Assembly (NCBI RefSeq): GCF_020866965.1
Contig: NZ_JAJATX010000024.1
Location: forward strand, 1-52,852
Direction: 5' to 3'
DNA length: 52,852 bases
Origin: Microvirga roseola
GTDB lineage: Bacteria; Pseudomonadota; Alphaproteobacteria; Rhizobiales; Beijerinckiaceae
Position 1 is the first letter of the stretch; every line of letters begins with the position of its first letter. Positions 44,778 through 52,852 of this stretch are shown here, piece by piece. Under the pieces are notes generated by a model that saw nothing but the letters and a program-made list of their open reading frames with translations, searched no databases and had not been told where the DNA came from. A program made the position numbers and the translations under genes.

Positions 44778-45128
44778 ATGGGTTTGGACGATCCATTTCC
44801 TATCGAAAAATGCTCTGGTCGTGTACGAGGCGCGATTCTGGCGGAGTTCCATGGACGCTGCCCGACCATTCGAGAAGTCGCCAGCATCTCCGACGCGCAA
44901 TGGCTGACCGTGCCGAATATCGGGCCGACTACTCTGGAGGAGTTGCGTAATATCGTGCTGCATCCACCGAATGGGCATGATCCCCAGCCGCAGGCCGGTA
45001 TGCAGGACAACGAATTACTGTCCAGGCTCAACCGTCTGCAGCGGGAGTTCAATCTCGTCGCAGCCGAAATTCGCTCGCGGCTGAATCCGGAAGCCATAAG
45101 GAGGCGTACCCGGAAGCCGTTGGACTGA
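44778..45128 (+). CDS. Small RNA polymerase alpha-CTD-like helix-hairpin-helix protein
   Basis: The 116-residue product has a segment at about 29-62 (PTIREVASISDAQWLTVPNIG then TTLEELRN) that follows the helix-hairpin-helix pattern of the RNA polymerase alpha C-terminal domain: T/D-V-x-L-x-x-x-S-D-x-x-L-x-x-x-P-N-x-G-x-x-x-L-x-E-L. The C-terminal part (about 76-104) is amphipathic and may form a coiled coil. No alpha N-terminal domain is present. It may bind DNA or compete with alpha-CTD for regulators. GAGG lies about 9 bases before the ATG. It ends 3 bases from the convergent receiver-kinase gene. Confidence 0.7.
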   Translation: MGLDDPFPIEKCSGRVRGAILAEFHGRCPTIREVASISDAQWLTVPNIGPTTLEELRNIVLHPPNGHDPQPQAGMQDNELLSRLNRLQREFNLVAAEIRSRLNPEAIRRRTRKPLD

Positions 45129-45131
45129 GCC

Positions 45132-46184
45132 TCAGACAGTAAAGGACAGTACGGCGCGGGTCCCGGCATGCAGTGGGTCGAACGCGATTTCCGATTGCAG
45201 GTTGGATGCCATTGCCCGTACGATCCTGCTGCCGAGCCCGCTTCCCTGCACGGGGCCATCCCCCTTCCAGCCGATACCGTCGTCCTCGACGATCAGGAAT
45301 ACGCGCTCGCTCGAAGCGGACAGTTCCACCCTAATTTCGCCCGATGCGCCCTCCGGATAGGCGTACTTGAATGCATTCGTCACGAGTTCAGTCACGATCA
45401 CGCCGAGGGAAACGGCCTTGTCCGTGGGAATGGGGACTGCCTGGGCCTTCAGGATGATGCGATGTCCTCGCCCCGCAGCCTGCATGGCGCCTTCGAGCTC
45501 CTCGACAAGGCCCTCAAGGTAGGTTTCCATCTCAACGAATCGGACATCGTTGGAGGTGTAAAGGCGCCGGTGAATCTGGGCGATGGCGGCGATGCGGCTC
45601 TGCGTCTCCGACAGGGCATCCTGGGCTGCTGGATCGGACGTGATCGCGCGCTGCTGCATCGCGACGAGAGAACCGACGAGTTGCAGGCTGTTCGCCACAC
45701 GGTGATTGACCTCGCGAAGCAGCATCTCGGCGCGCTCACGCGCCTCGCGCATTTCGCGCTCCGCCTCCTCCTTCTCGCGACGGAGTTTCGCCGCAGCGAG
45801 AGCCTGCTCGGCTGCCGTCTTCAGCAGGTCGAGAAAGACCCCGCCCACATCCTTGATGACATAGTCAGCTGCGCCTGCCTTTAGGGCCGCAACAGCGATC
45901 CTTCCCTCGTCCGCTCCCGTGACATAGATGACGGGCGGCGGTTCGGCGAATGCCTGGAGTTCGGCCAAAACCTGCAGCCCCTCCTTGCCGGGCATGAAGT
46001 GGTCCAGGGCCACGACATCGAACCGATCCGATGCGAGCTGCGCGAGCCCCTCGTCCCCGCTCAAGGCATGACTGACGACAAAGCCATGGCGCGACAGGGT
46101 GCGTTCCACAAGACGCCCAAGGCCTGGATCATCGTCGATATAGAGAAGCCGGATCGGCTGGGTCGCGGACACGTCCTCGCTCAC
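45132..46184 (-). CDS. Receiver-HisKA_2 hybrid histidine kinase
   Basis: This 350-residue soluble signalling protein has an N-terminal receiver (D17/D18/D19, phospho-acceptor D61, K111), a coiled-coil linker (about 125-155), and a HisKA_2-type kinase with H161 in [14 protein letters not shown] and a HATPase domain with [14 protein letters not shown]. HisKA_2 kinases in Rhizobiales commonly serve light, stress or general-stress-response pathways. Its start overlaps the stop of the response regulator gene by 4 bases, so the three genes from 50097 to 45132 form one translationally coupled set. It could receive phosphate from the upstream kinase and act on a regulator elsewhere. Confidence 0.88.
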   Translation of the reverse strand: MSEDVSATQPIRLLYIDDDPGLGRLVERTLSRHGFVVSHALSGDEGLAQLASDRFDVVALDHFMPGKEGLQVLAELQAFAEPPPVIYVTGADEGRIAVAALKAGAADYVIKDVGGVFLDLLKTAAEQALAAAKLRREKEEAEREMREARERAEMLLREVNHRVANSLQLVGSLVAMQQRAITSDPAAQDALSETQSRIAAIAQIHRRLYTSNDVRFVEMETYLEGLVEELEGAMQAAGRGHRIILKAQAVPIPTDKAVSLGVIVTELVTNAFKYAYPEGASGEIRVELSASSERVFLIVEDDGIGWKGDGPVQGSGLGSRIVRAMASNLQSEIAFDPLHAGTRAVLSFTV

Positions 46185-46612
46185 GTCGTTTGGGGTATCT
46201 GAATGACCGAGAGGAAGAGCCCAAGCTGGCGGATGGCCTGCGAAAACGGTTCGTACTCCACGGGCTTGGTGATGTAGACATTGGCGCCGAGGTCGTAGCA
46301 GCGCTGCACCTCACGCTGATCGTCCGTGGTTGTGAGCACCACCACGGGTGCGCGTTTGAGCTTTTCGTCGCCCTTCAGCCGGATCAGGATATCGACGCCG
46401 CTCATGTCCGGCAGGTTGAGATCAAGGAGAACCAGGAAAGGGCCGGCATTGCGCACATCCTCGCTGAACAGGTGCTCGATGGCGCTGGTCCCGCTGGCGA
46501 AGGTTCTGATCTCATTGCAGACGCCGGCGCGCCGGATGTTCTTCTTGATCAGGCGAGCATGCCCTTCGTCGTCTTCGACCATAATGATGGTCACGGGCTG
46601 TTGTTGGGGCAT
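46181..46612 (-). CDS. Single-domain response regulator (Rcp1-like)
   Basis: This 143-residue CheY-like protein has D14/D15, phospho-acceptor D64 ([10 protein letters not shown]), T95 and K116. The [11 protein letters not shown] ending is typical of the Rcp1 group that partners phytochrome and PAS/GAF kinases and often acts as a phosphate shuttle. It has no output domain. Its ATG overlaps the stop of the large kinase in TAATG, and its own stop is overlapped by the receiver-kinase start, suggesting equal translation and a phosphorelay. Confidence 0.9.
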   Translation of the reverse strand: MPQQQPVTIIMVEDDEGHARLIKKNIRRAGVCNEIRTFASGTSAIEHLFSEDVRNAGPFLVLLDLNLPDMSGVDILIRLKGDEKLKRAPVVVLTTTDDQREVQRCYDLGANVYITKPVEYEPFSQAIRQLGLFLSVIQIPQTT

Positions 46613-49600
46613 TATGCGGCCTCCGAACTCATACTGACATACTTGGGAAGAGTGACGGTGAAGACTGAGCCTTCCCCCAATTTCGAAGAAACCGTAATTG
46701 TTCCGCCGAGCCGTCGCACGAGAGCTCGGACGTGGGCAAGTCCGATGCCTTCTCCCGGCTGATCCTGCGCGCCGGAGCGCCGGAACAGATCGAAGATCCT
46801 GTCGAAGTCCTTTGGATCGATGCCCCGGCCATTGTCCTCGACCTCGTAGCGGACAAACGGACCGGCTTCGCTCCCTCGCACGAAGATGCGGCCCGGTCGG
46901 TCAGGGCCGAGATACTTGACGGCATTATCGAGGAGATTGCCGAACACCTGCTCTATGGCGAGACGATCGCTGACAAGGTCCGGAACATCCTCGATCATCA
47001 GCTCCACACCGCGCTCGCTCAGCTGATGGGCGAGACTCTGGCGTTGTGCCTCAAGCACCTGCCGCATCGAAAGGTTCTCGGGAGCGAGGACGCGTCGCCC
47101 CTCTCGCGAGAGCCTGAGAATGGCGTTGATGAGCTTGTCCATCTTCACCGTCGATGTTCGGATGAAGCCTATGGCCTCGGCGAGGTCGGTTTCAACCACG
47201 TTTCGGGTCTCGGACGATATGAGCTCGGGATGGCTCTGGGCGACCTTTCGGTAGAAACTCTCGATTTCCGCCTGGGCAGTCTCGAGTTCGCTCGTGAAAC
47301 CCATGACGTTGACGAGCGGAGCGCGCAGGTCATGGCTGACGATATAGGCGAAGCGCTGGATTTCCTCATTGGCCTCGTCGAGCTCCCCCACCCTCTCCGC
47401 AAGAACGGCGGCAAGCCGGCGGGTCTCCGATTCCGTGCGAAGGGCGTGCTCGCGGCTCGCCCTCAACTCCTCCTGGACCTGTTTCAGGTCATGAATATCG
47501 GTGCAGGTCCCGAACCAGCGGGTGATCCGGCCCTGCTCATCCCGCACAGGCTGGGCGCGCCCGAGTACCCAGCGGTATTCCCCGGAGCGGTGCCGCAGTC
47601 GGTATTCGATATGATACGGCTCGCCTGTCGCGAGGGAATGCAGCCACATGCTCCGGGCCCGGTCTCTGTCGTCTGGATGAAGAATGCCATTCCAAGCCTG
47701 CCCATCTGTAGAGCCTTCCGGTGCACCGGTAAATTCGTACCAGCGCTGATTGAAGTAGTCATGGAAGCCGTCCGGCCGGGTAGCCCAGATCAGCTGATCG
47801 ATGGAATTCGCGATCGCCCGGAACCGCTCCTCGCTTTCCCGCAAGGCGGCTTCGACGCGACGCCGCTCCTCCAGTTCGCGTTGGGCCGCCTGGAACAGGC
47901 GGGCATTATCGACCGCAATGGCGGCCTGTGCAGCGATACCCAGCAGCAGCGTCTCGTGCTCGGGCCGGAACACCCCGGGCTCCGCATGCCCGAAGAAAAG
48001 TCCGCCGATCACCTCCCCAGAGCGCGAGGTTACGGGCACCGCCAGATAGCTGCGGACCGGCAGGTGGCCCTCGGGCATTCCGTTATAGGGCCCGCTCCTA
48101 CCATAGCGAGGATCCTGCAGGATATCATCGGAGCGTATGACCCCCTCTCCCCGGAAGGTCGGCTGGAAGACGGCTGTCGCCCGCGGCATCGGGAACCGGG
48201 AAAATGCCTCCCGCGGCACGCCCGACAGCGAATAGAGCATGTAGCTCTCTCCTCTGTCGTTGAGCGTGTTGTAGAAGAAAGCCCCGAATTGGGCGCCGGT
48301 CAGCTCAACCCCGGCATCGGTCACCGCCTGCACAATCCGGTCGAGATCGAGTTCGGCGGCAATGGAGGCGCCTGTGCGGTTGAGAACCGCGAGATTGCGC
48401 GTTTCGGTGCGCAGCGCCTCCTCGGCCCGGCGCGTCTCGGTAATGTCGACATTCACACCGATCATCCCAAGAAATTCACCACTGGGCCCGAAGCGAGGCT
48501 GCGCATTTGTCTGGACGATCCGGTACTCCCCGTCGGAGCGCCGGAACCGGGCCTCGACAGTGAAGCCCGTCTGAGTCTGCATGGCGTGGCTGAGCGCATC
48601 GTAGAGCACTGCTTGATCATCCGGGTAGATGGTCGTGCCCCAGTCGAAGCCGGCCACATCCTCAGACTCGACGCCCCAGAATTCGCGTTGAGCCCGGTTA
48701 AGGTAGACGCACTTTCCGTTCTGGTCGCCCATCCACAGCATGACAGGAGCGCGCTCGGCCACCAGTCGGAAGCGCTCCTCACTCTCACGCAAAGCTTCCT
48801 CGGTTGTCTTCCGGTCCGTGATGTCGATGACGACACCGACGGCCTTGGTTGGGGCGCCCTCCGAATTGAGCTGCAGCTCGGCCCTCAGCAGGAGCCACCG
48901 GATCGAGCCGTCCGGCCAGACGTAGCGGAATTCCTGCTCGATATACCGCTCACCGCGAGCGACTGCCTTCTGGGCGGCCGTCAACAGACGATCTCGCTCC
49001 CCCGGATAGTACCCCGCCCGGATCTCCGCGGTGCTGGGTTGGGAAGCCGCCGGAAAACCGAGCAGCTGGTTCAGTTCCGGCGAGCTAACGATGGTATCCG
49101 TGGCCGCATCGATTTCCCAGGTGGCCATGCGTCCGGCCTCAACCGCGAGACGGAGGCGGGCCTCGCTAGCCCGGAAAGCCTCTACAGCGCGCCTTTGCTC
49201 GGTCACGTCGTGGCCCTGGACAAAGATTCCGGACACCGTTCCATCGTTCGCCCGGATCGGCTGGTAGACAAAATCGACGTAGTGCTCGTCCGAAGCGGAT
49301 TCCTGTTCCTGCCCGAGAAGAATACGGATGCCCCGACCGACGAAGGGCTGACCGGAGCTGTAGACGCGGTCGAGCAGTTCGATAAAGCCTTGTCCAACCA
49401 CCTCCGGCAGTGCCTCCCGGACAGTCTTGCCGATGATATCTTGACGGCCGACCAGCCGGAAATAGGCGGCATTGGCCATGGTGAAGACATGTTGCGGGCC
49501 ACTAAGGGCGGCCATGAAGCCGGGCGCCTGTTCGAAAAGTCCTCTTAGGTGTTCCTGCTCCTCCTTCAGAGCCTCGTTCGCCTCCTGAACGGCCTTGGCC

Positions 49601-50097
49601 CGGCGCAGCACGTCGGTTTCGATCAAGGCGACATGACCGGAGGGATACGAGCTTTGAGCCAGAACACGCAGACGCTGCAGCTCGGTGACATCGACCGTAT
49701 GCTGAAGAATGAAGACGAACTCCCCGGATCTATTGAAAAGCGGCGTGTGGGTAGTGCTCCAATAGCGCTCCTCAAAGCCCTGCCCTCCGGGCAGAGGGAT
49801 ATCGTATTGAATGAGAGGCAGATGATCGCTCGTCTTTTCTCGGACGACCCGCTCGAGCGATGCCCGCAACTTCCGGTAGCTGGCAGAGTCCGGATCGCTC
49901 GGAAAAGCGTCAAACATGTTGCGTCCGACAAGCTCAGAACGCTCCCTCATAGTCGCCCGGAGATAGGCGTCGTTCATTCCGACGATGACGAAGAACGGGT
50001 CCAGAAGGACATATGGATTGGGTGATGAGCTAAAGAGGGCTTCAAAGTCTATGATCTTCAATGCTTTACGCCGACCGCCAGCCGGCCCCTCTCTCAC
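46612..50097 (-). CDS. Large soluble multi-PAS/GAF sensor histidine kinase
   Basis: The 1161-residue protein has no clear membrane segment. Domain order, approximate: PAS (14-135), PAS (180-300), PAS (310-430), PAS (440-555), GAF (575-720), PAS (745-870), HisKA with H922 in SHDLRAPL, and HATPase with NLLDNAVKY near 1054 and DNGRGID near 1088. Several PAS modules end in D-I-T-D-type linkers. No phytochrome PHY domain is seen. The start is uncertain: GTG 50097 lacks a ribosome site and a TTG at 50061 would begin right at the first PAS. Divergent from the phospholipase D-like gene over 154 bases. Confidence 0.9.
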   Translation of the reverse strand: MREGPAGGRRKALKIIDFEALFSSSPNPYVLLDPFFVIVGMNDAYLRATMRERSELVGRNMFDAFPSDPDSASYRKLRASLERVVREKTSDHLPLIQYDIPLPGGQGFEERYWSTTHTPLFNRSGEFVFILQHTVDVTELQRLRVLAQSSYPSGHVALIETDVLRRAKAVQEANEALKEEQEHLRGLFEQAPGFMAALSGPQHVFTMANAAYFRLVGRQDIIGKTVREALPEVVGQGFIELLDRVYSSGQPFVGRGIRILLGQEQESASDEHYVDFVYQPIRANDGTVSGIFVQGHDVTEQRRAVEAFRASEARLRLAVEAGRMATWEIDAATDTIVSSPELNQLLGFPAASQPSTAEIRAGYYPGERDRLLTAAQKAVARGERYIEQEFRYVWPDGSIRWLLLRAELQLNSEGAPTKAVGVVIDITDRKTTEEALRESEERFRLVAERAPVMLWMGDQNGKCVYLNRAQREFWGVESEDVAGFDWGTTIYPDDQAVLYDALSHAMQTQTGFTVEARFRRSDGEYRIVQTNAQPRFGPSGEFLGMIGVNVDITETRRAEEALRTETRNLAVLNRTGASIAAELDLDRIVQAVTDAGVELTGAQFGAFFYNTLNDRGESYMLYSLSGVPREAFSRFPMPRATAVFQPTFRGEGVIRSDDILQDPRYGRSGPYNGMPEGHLPVRSYLAVPVTSRSGEVIGGLFFGHAEPGVFRPEHETLLLGIAAQAAIAVDNARLFQAAQRELEERRRVEAALRESEERFRAIANSIDQLIWATRPDGFHDYFNQRWYEFTGAPEGSTDGQAWNGILHPDDRDRARSMWLHSLATGEPYHIEYRLRHRSGEYRWVLGRAQPVRDEQGRITRWFGTCTDIHDLKQVQEELRASREHALRTESETRRLAAVLAERVGELDEANEEIQRFAYIVSHDLRAPLVNVMGFTSELETAQAEIESFYRKVAQSHPELISSETRNVVETDLAEAIGFIRTSTVKMDKLINAILRLSREGRRVLAPENLSMRQVLEAQRQSLAHQLSERGVELMIEDVPDLVSDRLAIEQVFGNLLDNAVKYLGPDRPGRIFVRGSEAGPFVRYEVEDNGRGIDPKDFDRIFDLFRRSGAQDQPGEGIGLAHVRALVRRLGGTITVSSKLGEGSVFTVTLPKYVSMSSEAA

Positions 50098-50251
50098 GTG
50101 GAAGGTATAGCTTGCCGATAATTAGGTCACTCTGGACCCGCCGCCATGGCCTGTGCATAAGGAGGCTAAGATGTAGCACAAGTGCCACAGCTCCTCCGAG
50201 CCGGAACATGAGGCATTGTTGCGGAGTTGGCAGGTGCAGCCAGCTTGACCC

Positions 50252-51766
50252 ATGACCGACTTGTCCTTCATCGCCGGCGATACGAGCCCTGGGCCGCACT
50301 GCCCAAGCAATTCCGATCCGACGGACCGGCTTCGCTTGCCTATCATCCGACCGGGCCTGAACTGCTGGCGGATTTCACAGGCCGACAGGGCGGCTGTTCT
50401 CATCGATGGGGCGGAGTACTTCGCTAGATTGGAAGCCGCTCTGCGGTCTGCACAGGACTCGATCATGATTATCGGGTGGGATTTTGACGGCAGCATCCGC
50501 CTTCGCCCGGATGAGGACCCCGAGATATCGCCTCCCTTGGGACCGCTCCTCCGCTCGCTCGTCGAGGAGCGGCCTCACCTCGAAATCCGCATTCTCGTCT
50601 GGAGTATCGCTGTGGTGCATGCTCCCGGAGCCACTAGGCCGCTCATCTTTGGCGCCGATTGGCAGAACCATCCGCGCGTTCACGTCAAGCTCGACACCCA
50701 TCACCCGATTTACGCCGCCCACCATCAGAAAATTGTCTGTATCGACGATACGCTGGCCTTCGTGGGCGGCATGGACCTGACGGTGGAGCGCTGGGATACC
50801 CCACACCACGCGGCAGCCGCCCCTCTCAGGCGTAGGGACAACGGCAGCCCCTATGAGCCCGTTCACGATGTTCAGATGGTCGTTGACGGGCTGGCGGCAC
50901 GCGCCATTGCCGAACTGGCCTGGACCCGCTGGAAAGCTGCTACCGGAGAAGAGCGTCTGCCGGTGGAATCCTCTGCCAGCGCACCCTGGCCCTGCGATCT
51001 GACACCGGACTTTGCTCCGGTCCCGATCGGGATCGCCCGCACGTTCCCTGCCTGGGGCGATCAGCGGGCCGTCAGAGAGGTCGCCGCCCTGACCGCCGAC
51101 GCGCTCGCCGCAGCACGGCGGTCCATCTACATCGAGGCCCAATACATGACGACGAATTTCGTGGGGGATATCCTGGCGCGGCACCTCGCCGATCCCGGTG
51201 GTCCGGAAATCATCGTCCTGATGACCCTCGAGTCGCATGGCATGGTCGAGCAACTCGTCATGGGCAGCAATCGCGACCGGCTGATCCGCCGGCTCAGGAT
51301 GGAGGACCGCTTCGACAGGCTACGTGTCTATTATCCGGTCGTCCCGCGGTCGGATGGCGGCGAATGTCAGGTTCTGATCCATTCCAAGGTTATTATCGTG
51401 GACGATACGTTCCTGCGGGTCGGCTCCTCGAACCTCAACAACCGCTCGATGGGACTCGACACTGAATGCGACCTCGCCATTGAGGGAGAGGACGACCGAA
51501 CGCGCCGCGCCATTCTGAAACTGCGGGACAGGCTGTTGGCCGAGCATCTCGACGCAAGCCCAGAAAGGGTTGCGGAGATCATCGCGGAAGAGGACGGCTC
51601 CCTCATTCACGCGATCGAGCGCCTAAACAACCATCCGCGCGGCCTGCGCACTTTTCAAGCCATGTCCGACGATGGGCCGACGCAGCCGGCCTTCGGGACG
51701 CGCCTCCTTGACCCACAGGAACCCTTCGAGCCGTTCTGGTTCCTGCGACGGGACCACCGTAAATAG
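50252..51766 (+). CDS. Phospholipase D/cardiolipin synthase-like protein
   Basis: This 504-residue PLD-superfamily protein has two HKD motifs: H158-x-K160-x4-D165 in HHQKIVCID and H377-x-K379-x4-D384 in HSKVIIVD, each followed by the G-G/S-x-x-N/D segment. It could be a cardiolipin synthase of the ClsB type or a phospholipase. No signal peptide is seen. No ribosome site is found before the ATG at 50252. The gene faces a YbhN-like gene, a pairing that recalls the E. coli clsB-ybhN cluster. The last 112 bases overlap that gene on the other strand. Confidence 0.88.
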   Translation: MTDLSFIAGDTSPGPHCPSNSDPTDRLRLPIIRPGLNCWRISQADRAAVLIDGAEYFARLEAALRSAQDSIMIIGWDFDGSIRLRPDEDPEISPPLGPLLRSLVEERPHLEIRILVWSIAVVHAPGATRPLIFGADWQNHPRVHVKLDTHHPIYAAHHQKIVCIDDTLAFVGGMDLTVERWDTPHHAAAAPLRRRDNGSPYEPVHDVQMVVDGLAARAIAELAWTRWKAATGEERLPVESSASAPWPCDLTPDFAPVPIGIARTFPAWGDQRAVREVAALTADALAAARRSIYIEAQYMTTNFVGDILARHLADPGGPEIIVLMTLESHGMVEQLVMGSNRDRLIRRLRMEDRFDRLRVYYPVVPRSDGGECQVLIHSKVIIVDDTFLRVGSSNLNNRSMGLDTECDLAIEGEDDRTRRAILKLRDRLLAEHLDASPERVAEIIAEEDGSLIHAIERLNNHPRGLRTFQAMSDDGPTQPAFGTRLLDPQEPFEPFWFLRRDHRK

Positions 51767-52716
51767 TTCACGCCTTCGCGCCTTCTCCGTCCAGAGCCGG
51801 GTGAGCTTGGCCTCTCCCCCCGGTAGACCAGTTCGGACGTCAGGAGCAGAAGACTGCCGAGCACAAGGGGGAAGAGGAAGTAGACGAAGCGGAACACGAG
51901 CAGAGGGCCGATCAGGTCCTGCTGCGGCAGCAGGTACATGACCACGCTCTCGATAACTCCGAGGCCTCCCGGCACGTGGCTGACGAGGGCCGTAGCATTG
52001 GCGATGACATAGACGGACGCCACGCCGCCATAAGGAACATCCGCCACCGCCGCGAGCGTCTGGTGCAGGCAGGCCGCCACGAAGGCGAAATTGAATGAGC
52101 CGATAACCACCTGCCCTATAGCAAGCCGCAAAGGCGGAGGCTCAAGCGTCCAGCGCCGGATCCGGAGCGGCCTGTTTACGAATGCAGCCATGAGAAGATA
52201 GAGCGCTGGCAGCGCAAGGCAGAGGCTGCCCAGTGTAAGGATCACAGGCCGCGTGAGGCCTGTGATCTCCTGGGCGAGACCGGAGCGGAACAGGAGCGCC
52301 GTCCCTCCGAGAACCATGAGGCCGAGCCCCACGGTGATCCCGCAGAACACGATCAACTTGGCAACTTGCCCGGCCCCCAAACCCCAACGGCTGTAGAAAC
52401 GGTAGCGCACCGCGCCGCTGCTCAAGGCTGCGAACCCGATATTGTGGCCGAGTGACAGGGCCGTGAAAGACGCCAGGGCAGCCTTGCGGTAGGCCAGAGG
52501 ATTGCCGACATAGTGCAAGGCCAGATAGTCGAAGCCGGTCAGGCAGAGATAGCTCGCAGCGGCGAAGCCAACGGCGCCGAGAAGGTTCGAGACCGGGACA
52601 GCCATCACGGCCTGGACAAGCTGGTCGAAGTTGTAGCCGCTCAGGGTGCGATAGAGCAGAAATCCTGCGAGTCCGATGACCGCAACGGCGATCATTGATC
52701 TCCAGATCTTCCGCAT
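51655..52716 (-). CDS. YbhN/UPF0104-type lysylphosphatidylglycerol synthase-like membrane protein
   Basis: This 353-residue inner-membrane protein has about eight hydrophobic segments and the TALVSHVPGGLGVIE motif shared with the membrane domain of MprF and the YbhN family, thought to move or flip lipid-like compounds. AGAGGAG lies 6 bases before the ATG. Its final 45 residues or so are basic and Ser/Gly-rich and are read antisense to the end of the phospholipase D-like gene, which looks like an extension gained by loss of an earlier stop. A role in lipid handling fits its neighbour. Confidence 0.88.
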   Translation of the reverse strand: MRKIWRSMIAVAVIGLAGFLLYRTLSGYNFDQLVQAVMAVPVSNLLGAVGFAAASYLCLTGFDYLALHYVGNPLAYRKAALASFTALSLGHNIGFAALSSGAVRYRFYSRWGLGAGQVAKLIVFCGITVGLGLMVLGGTALLFRSGLAQEITGLTRPVILTLGSLCLALPALYLLMAAFVNRPLRIRRWTLEPPPLRLAIGQVVIGSFNFAFVAACLHQTLAAVADVPYGGVASVYVIANATALVSHVPGGLGVIESVVMYLLPQQDLIGPLLVFRFVYFLFPLVLGSLLLLTSELVYRGERPSSPGSGRRRREGVNYLRWSRRRNQNGSKGSCGSRRRVPKAGCVGPSSDMA

Positions 52717-52741
52717 GAACGCTCCTCTTTCGCCGACCGCG

Positions 52742-52852
52742 TCAGGTTGCCAGGGCCGTCAGAGGGATAAACGCCCGAACGTGGCCGTCGGTCCCAGCGG
52801 CGGCCTGCTCAGTGCCTGTTTGAGAATGTCGCAGAGGGTCGGATTGGGGTAA
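52742..52852 (-). CDS. Possible end of a gene cut by the window edge
   Basis: On the minus strand a frame is open from base 52852 to a TGA at 52742, 25 bases before the YbhN-like start, and ends in HVRAFIPLTALAT. A second frame is open to 52759 and reads SRPPLGPTATFGRLSL before its stop. I cannot tell which, if either, is real. In the related E. coli cluster a YbhP-like endonuclease/phosphatase lies nearby, but I see no motif of it here. Confidence 0.25.
   Translation of the reverse strand, partial: LPQSDPLRHSQTGTEQAAAGTDGHVRAFIPLTALAT

Noticed and set aside
44657..44950. Plus-strand frame overlapping the start of the alpha-CTD-like gene
   Set aside because: Overlaps a better-supported gene in another frame, with no motif.
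46732..49548. Open frame of 938 codons on the plus strand
   Set aside because: It is antisense to the large multi-PAS kinase and shows no recognisable motif or ribosome site; it is a codon-bias shadow.
50130..50160. TGGCAC-like motif upstream of the large kinase as a sigma-54 promoter
   Set aside because: The GG to GC spacing is 7 bases instead of 10, so it does not fit a -24/-12 promoter.

Overview
The window looks like ordinary chromosome of a high-GC alphaproteobacterium of the order Hyphomicrobiales (Rhizobiales). Microvirga or another Methylobacteriaceae-like genus is my best guess, made from protein style and synteny and not from a search. Support comes from the block dusB-ntrB-ntrC-ntrY-ntrX-hfq-hflX facing mazG, the fused ispDF gene, the mfd-sdhE/recG arrangement, an IalB-family protein, the opgGH pair and one perfect CtrA-type box. 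I see no rRNA, tRNA, CRISPR array or prophage.

Layout. 1-58 appears to be the outer end of an IS21-like element cut by the window edge. 123-2131 holds three small detoxification or deacetylase-type genes (GFA/CENP-V fold, histone-deacetylase-like amidohydrolase, OsmC). 2264-12330 is the nitrogen-regulation and RNA block: mazG on plus; hflX, hfq, ntrX, ntrY, ntrC, ntrB and dusB on minus. 12440-14121 is ispDF-pncC, facing a lipA-kinase-coq10-like operon (16097-14124). 16272-21799 is a nicotinamidase downstream of a complete BMP-type nucleoside-like ABC transporter. 21907-28813 mixes a UbiH/Coq6-type hydroxylase, an AEC transporter, hspQ, ialB, an orphan oligopeptide-type binding protein, a degenerate receiver protein and a serine hydrolase. 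28827-34929 is mfd-sdhE/recG, 34978-38299 glmS and glmU, and 38433-42229 opgG-opgH for periplasmic glucan. 42268-43911 is a Na/Pi cotransporter with a PhoU-like tail. 44079-50097 is a signalling island: a CtrA box, two small unusual proteins (one resembling the RNA polymerase alpha C-terminal domain), and a translationally coupled multi-PAS kinase, response regulator and receiver-kinase hybrid. 50252-52716 is a phospholipase D/cardiolipin-synthase-like gene facing and overlapping a YbhN-like membrane protein; the right edge probably carries the end of another gene.

No single stretch is convincingly a new system. The best leads are the signalling island with its alpha-CTD-like neighbour, the perfect palindrome in the hspQ promoter, the CtrA box, the pseudo-receiver protein, the start codon of ntrY inside a hairpin, and the binding protein and nicotinamidase attached to the nucleoside-like transporter. 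All intergenic gaps are shorter than 300 bases.
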